A DNA stretch of 64,000 nt, taken from Flavobacterium anhuiense. Lineage in GTDB: Bacteria > Bacteroidota > Bacteroidia > Flavobacteriales > Flavobacteriaceae. Of the stretch, positions 62,013 through 64,000 are shown one piece after another. The notes under the pieces were generated by a model. The model did not search any database and was not told the origin of the DNA. It worked only from the letters and a program-made list of their open reading frames with translations. How positions within the stretch are numbered: the stretch's first letter is position 1; each line of letters starts with the position of its first letter. The stretch spans positions 922,911-986,910 of the forward strand of contig NZ_FMVC01000001.1 in NCBI RefSeq assembly GCF_900101855.1. Reading direction: 5' to 3'. A program made the position numbers and the translations under genes.

Positions 62013-62609
62013 ATGAAAATAACAACACTTATTGCTTTAGTCGGATGCTGTTTTATAACCAATAATGTTATTTCGCAGGTATCAAATAAATCAAAAAAAA
62101 TGGCAAACAAAGAGAATTATCCTAAAGCATTGGTTGATTATGATGATTTTAAAAATCTTGTCGTAAATTTAGAAAAGAACCGTGCTGAACGTTTGGTTAG
62201 TTTAGATGTTTTTTTGGAAATGGCAAAAGGCGAGAATACGGTTATCTTAGACACACGTTCTGATTTCCGTTTTAACAGAAAGCATCTTAAAGGAGCCATT
62301 CATCTAGATTTTACCGATTTCACACAGGAGAATCTTTTAAAGTTAATTCCTGATACCAATACAAAAATATTGATTTACTGCAATAATAATTTTAATGGAG
62401 ATCCGATAGATTTTGCTTCTAAAATGGCTAAACCTGCCGCTTCTCTAGAAACACAAATATTATCCAATAGAAAACCAGTTATGTTGGCGCTAAACATTCC
62501 GACGCATATCAATCTTTACGGATACGGTTATAAGAATATTTATGAACTAGATGAATTGGTAAATGTAAATGATCCTAGAGTAAAGTTTGAGGGAACTGAA
62601 GTGAAATAA
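62013..62609 (+). CDS. Exported rhodanese-like domain protein
   Basis: A 198-aa protein with an N-terminal signal-like segment (MKITTLIALVGCCFITNNVISQ). A rhodanese fold follows (about residues 65-185): VILDTRSDFRFNRKHLKGAIHLDF and the active-site Cys in LIYCNNNFNGD (both shown in part). Sulfurtransferase or phosphatase-like chemistry is possible. The atypical loop after the Cys makes the substrate unclear. It starts 51 bp after the NAMPT gene and could be the last gene of that transcript, but export sets it apart from the cytoplasmic NAD enzymes. Confidence 0.78.
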   Translation: MKITTLIALVGCCFITNNVISQVSNKSKKMANKENYPKALVDYDDFKNLVVNLEKNRAERLVSLDVFLEMAKGENTVILDTRSDFRFNRKHLKGAIHLDFTDFTQENLLKLIPDTNTKILIYCNNNFNGDPIDFASKMAKPAASLETQILSNRKPVMLALNIPTHINLYGYGYKNIYELDELVNVNDPRVKFEGTEVK

Positions 62610-62630
62610 CTCTAACCGCTGAATAAAATG

Positions 62631-62660
62631 AAAGCCTGAATGTAAGTTCAGGCTTTTTTT
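62631..62660. terminator. Bidirectional terminator closing the NAD island
   Basis: AAAGCCTGAA pairs with TTCAGGCTTT, followed by TTTTT. It overlaps the stop of the convergent nadD. Confidence 0.85.
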
Positions 62661-63270
62661 ACTTCTTATAAAAATTATTATGATCGATATATTCCCAAAC
62701 CTTTGGAGGTAATAACGGCTGAATATTTTTACCTTCTTTAATGCTGTTTCTGATAAAAGTAGAAGAAATTTCTACAATTGGGGCATCAATTACATGAATT
62801 TTGGGATGCGATTTTAATTCGACATTTTCAGGTTCATCAGAAATTGCTTCGCCTGTTCGTCCCTTGGCCTCGAGTCTTGGATATACATAGATATCATGAT
62901 TTTCAAGAATCACTTCATAATTTCTCCATTTGTGAAGCGTTTTCAAATTGTCTTCGCCCATAATTAAAGAAAATTCATGATTTGGATATTTCTCTTGTAA
63001 ATGAGCGAGTGTAATCACCGTATAGCTTGGCTGAGGCAATTTAAATTCAATATCCGATGGTTTTATTTTCGGATAATCTTCTGTTGCCAGATAAACCATT
63101 TGAAGTCGTTGCTGGTCGTCTAATAAAGTCGCTTTCTTTTTTAACGGATTATGTGGCGTAACAACCATCCAAATCTGATCTAAATCGGCAAACTCAGCCA
63201 TATGATTAGCAATGATCAAATGACCAACATGTATAGGGTTATATGTTCCGAAGTAAAGACCTATTTTCAT
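62659..63270 (-). CDS. nadD: Nicotinate-nucleotide adenylyltransferase
   Basis: Makes deamido-NAD (or NAD from NMN, depending on specificity) by adenylating the mononucleotide. The 203-aa chain has the nucleotidyltransferase motif FGTYNPIHVGHLIIA at residues 8-22, MVVTPHNPLKKK, LIMGEDNLKTLHKW near 105, and the C-terminal ISSTFIRNSIKEG. Length is normal. It ends convergently against the NAD island and sits upstream-to-downstream with gmk on the same strand, a common housekeeping order in Flavobacteriia. Confidence 0.94.
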   Translation of the reverse strand: MKIGLYFGTYNPIHVGHLIIANHMAEFADLDQIWMVVTPHNPLKKKATLLDDQQRLQMVYLATEDYPKIKPSDIEFKLPQPSYTVITLAHLQEKYPNHEFSLIMGEDNLKTLHKWRNYEVILENHDIYVYPRLEAKGRTGEAISDEPENVELKSHPKIHVIDAPIVEISSTFIRNSIKEGKNIQPLLPPKVWEYIDHNNFYKK

Positions 63271-63278
63271 TTTGTATA

Positions 63279-63372
63279 GTTTCGCAGAGAGTCGCTAAGA
63301 TAGCACAAAGATTCGCAAAGTTTAAAAACCTTTTGCGAATCTCCGTGTTTGTCTTTGCGAATCTTTGCGTAA
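63279..63372. repeat. GCAAAG/TTTGCGAATC heptad repeat with hairpin
   Basis: GATTCGCAAAG pairs with CTTTTGCGAATC around a short AAA-rich loop. Flanking units are GCGCTAAG-like on the left and CTTTGCGAATCTTTGCG on the right. It fills the nadD-gmk gap. Confidence 0.6.
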
Positions 63373-63377
63373 TAAAA

Positions 63378-63950
63378 TTACTTATTTACGAACTCTTTCA
63401 CTAATTGATATGCTTCTTCTTTAGCAGTATCTAAATCGTAGTTTTTAATAATGGTGTCAAATTGAGGAGCAGTTGCCAATTCAACCGAAGCTTTTGCAAT
63501 ACGCATATTAATTTTGTCTTCACTTTCTGTAGAACGTTGTTTTAATCGGCGTTTTAATTCGTCAACACTTGGAGGTTTAACAAAAACAGCTAAAGTTTCT
63601 TCTGGAAATTTATGTTTAATGCGAAGACCGCCAACCACGTCAATGTCAAAAATGACATTTTTTCCCAAAGCCCAGATTCTTTCAATCTCCGATTTTAAAG
63701 TGCCATAGAAGTTGTCGCGGTAAACTTCTTCCCATTCTAAGAAATCCTCAGCTTTAATGTGCTTTTTGAATTCTTCTAGCGAAATGAAATAATAATCCTT
63801 TCCGTGTACTTCTTCACCGCGTGGTGCACGCGATGCTGCCGAAATCGAAAATTCAAGATTTAAATCTTCTTGTCCTAATAAATGTTTTACGATAGTTGTT
63901 TTTCCTGAGCCTGAGGGTGCCGAAAAAACAATTAATTTTCCTTTGTTCAT
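63378..63950 (-). CDS. gmk: Guanylate kinase
   Basis: Phosphorylates GMP to GDP. The 190-aa chain has the P-loop FSAPSGSGKTTIVKHLL at about residue 8, the GMP-binding SRAPRGEEVHGKDYYF and EFLEWEEVYRDNFYGT segments, NVIFDIDVVGG near 98, and the lid RRLKQRSTES. Length is normal. The ATG is at 63950. The 50 bases beyond it to the window end are intergenic and hold GCTTTAGGC-type repeats. Confidence 0.96.
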   Translation of the reverse strand: MNKGKLIVFSAPSGSGKTTIVKHLLGQEDLNLEFSISAASRAPRGEEVHGKDYYFISLEEFKKHIKAEDFLEWEEVYRDNFYGTLKSEIERIWALGKNVIFDIDVVGGLRIKHKFPEETLAVFVKPPSVDELKRRLKQRSTESEDKINMRIAKASVELATAPQFDTIIKNYDLDTAKEEAYQLVKEFVNK

Positions 63951-64000
63951 TGTGTATGCTTTAAGCTTTAGGCAGAAGGCCTTAGGCTTTAATTGATTTT

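Overview
The window reads as a Flavobacterium-type chromosome (Bacteroidota, Flavobacteriia). Supporting signs are AT-rich DNA, secreted proteins with type IX secretion (T9SS) C-terminal sorting domains, a SusC/SusD pair, promoters of the TAnnTTTG kind with little Shine-Dalgarno signal, a single-chain glycyl-tRNA synthetase, and many short palindromic intergenic repeats. No rRNA, tRNA, CRISPR array, phage or insertion sequence was seen.

Layout. 1-10 kb: the 3' part of a giant repeat-built T9SS adhesin, a cupin-like protein, ribF, and a secreted reprolysin-like metallopeptidase. 10-17 kb: comF-like, glyS, an orphan LytTR regulator, a small exported protein, and a TPR histidine kinase/response regulator pair. 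17-23 kb: thiL, two DinB-fold proteins facing a WYL regulator, a small beta-barrel protein, and lepA. 23-44.5 kb: two tandem Nudix-fold regulators with degenerate Nudix boxes, then a polysaccharide utilisation locus (SusC, SusD, surface lipoprotein, GH2, GH31, GH97, GH39, GH3, SGNH esterase). It carries only exo-acting and debranching enzymes, which suggests hemicellulose (xyloglucan- or xylan-like) oligosaccharides as substrate. 44.5-53 kb: housekeeping genes (cvpA-like, pheS, gpsA), an alcohol dehydrogenase plus DJ-1/PfpI protein with a divergent LysR gene, and a PKD lipoprotein.

53-62 kb is the most interesting part: a co-directional NAD/ADP-ribose island. It contains an NrtR-like Nudix regulator, a short Prs-like synthetase, a NADAR protein, a macrodomain, a DUF4291 protein, RNA 2'-phosphotransferase (Tpt1/KptA), a frame-disrupted ADP-ribosylglycohydrolase, a 2OG-Fe(II) oxygenase, a metallophosphoesterase, an intact ADP-ribosylglycohydrolase, a nicotinamide phosphoribosyltransferase (NAMPT) and a rhodanese-like protein. 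Two matching 21-bp palindromes 52 bp apart bracket the predicted prs promoter and look like the regulator's operators. The set can be read as removal or recycling of ADP-ribose from nucleic acids or proteins, coupled to NAD rebuilding. The Prs-like/NAMPT pair could make NMN through PRPP, or could rebuild NAD directly from ADP-ribose as the phage NARP1 pathway does. nadD and gmk follow on the other strand.

Intergenic DNA is rich in repeats. There are three copies of an element with 21-bp terminal inverted repeats inside the polysaccharide locus, double hairpins, GTTCCGTAGGAAC palindromes, a conserved-looking element right after pheS, and several degenerate families phased at about seven bases.
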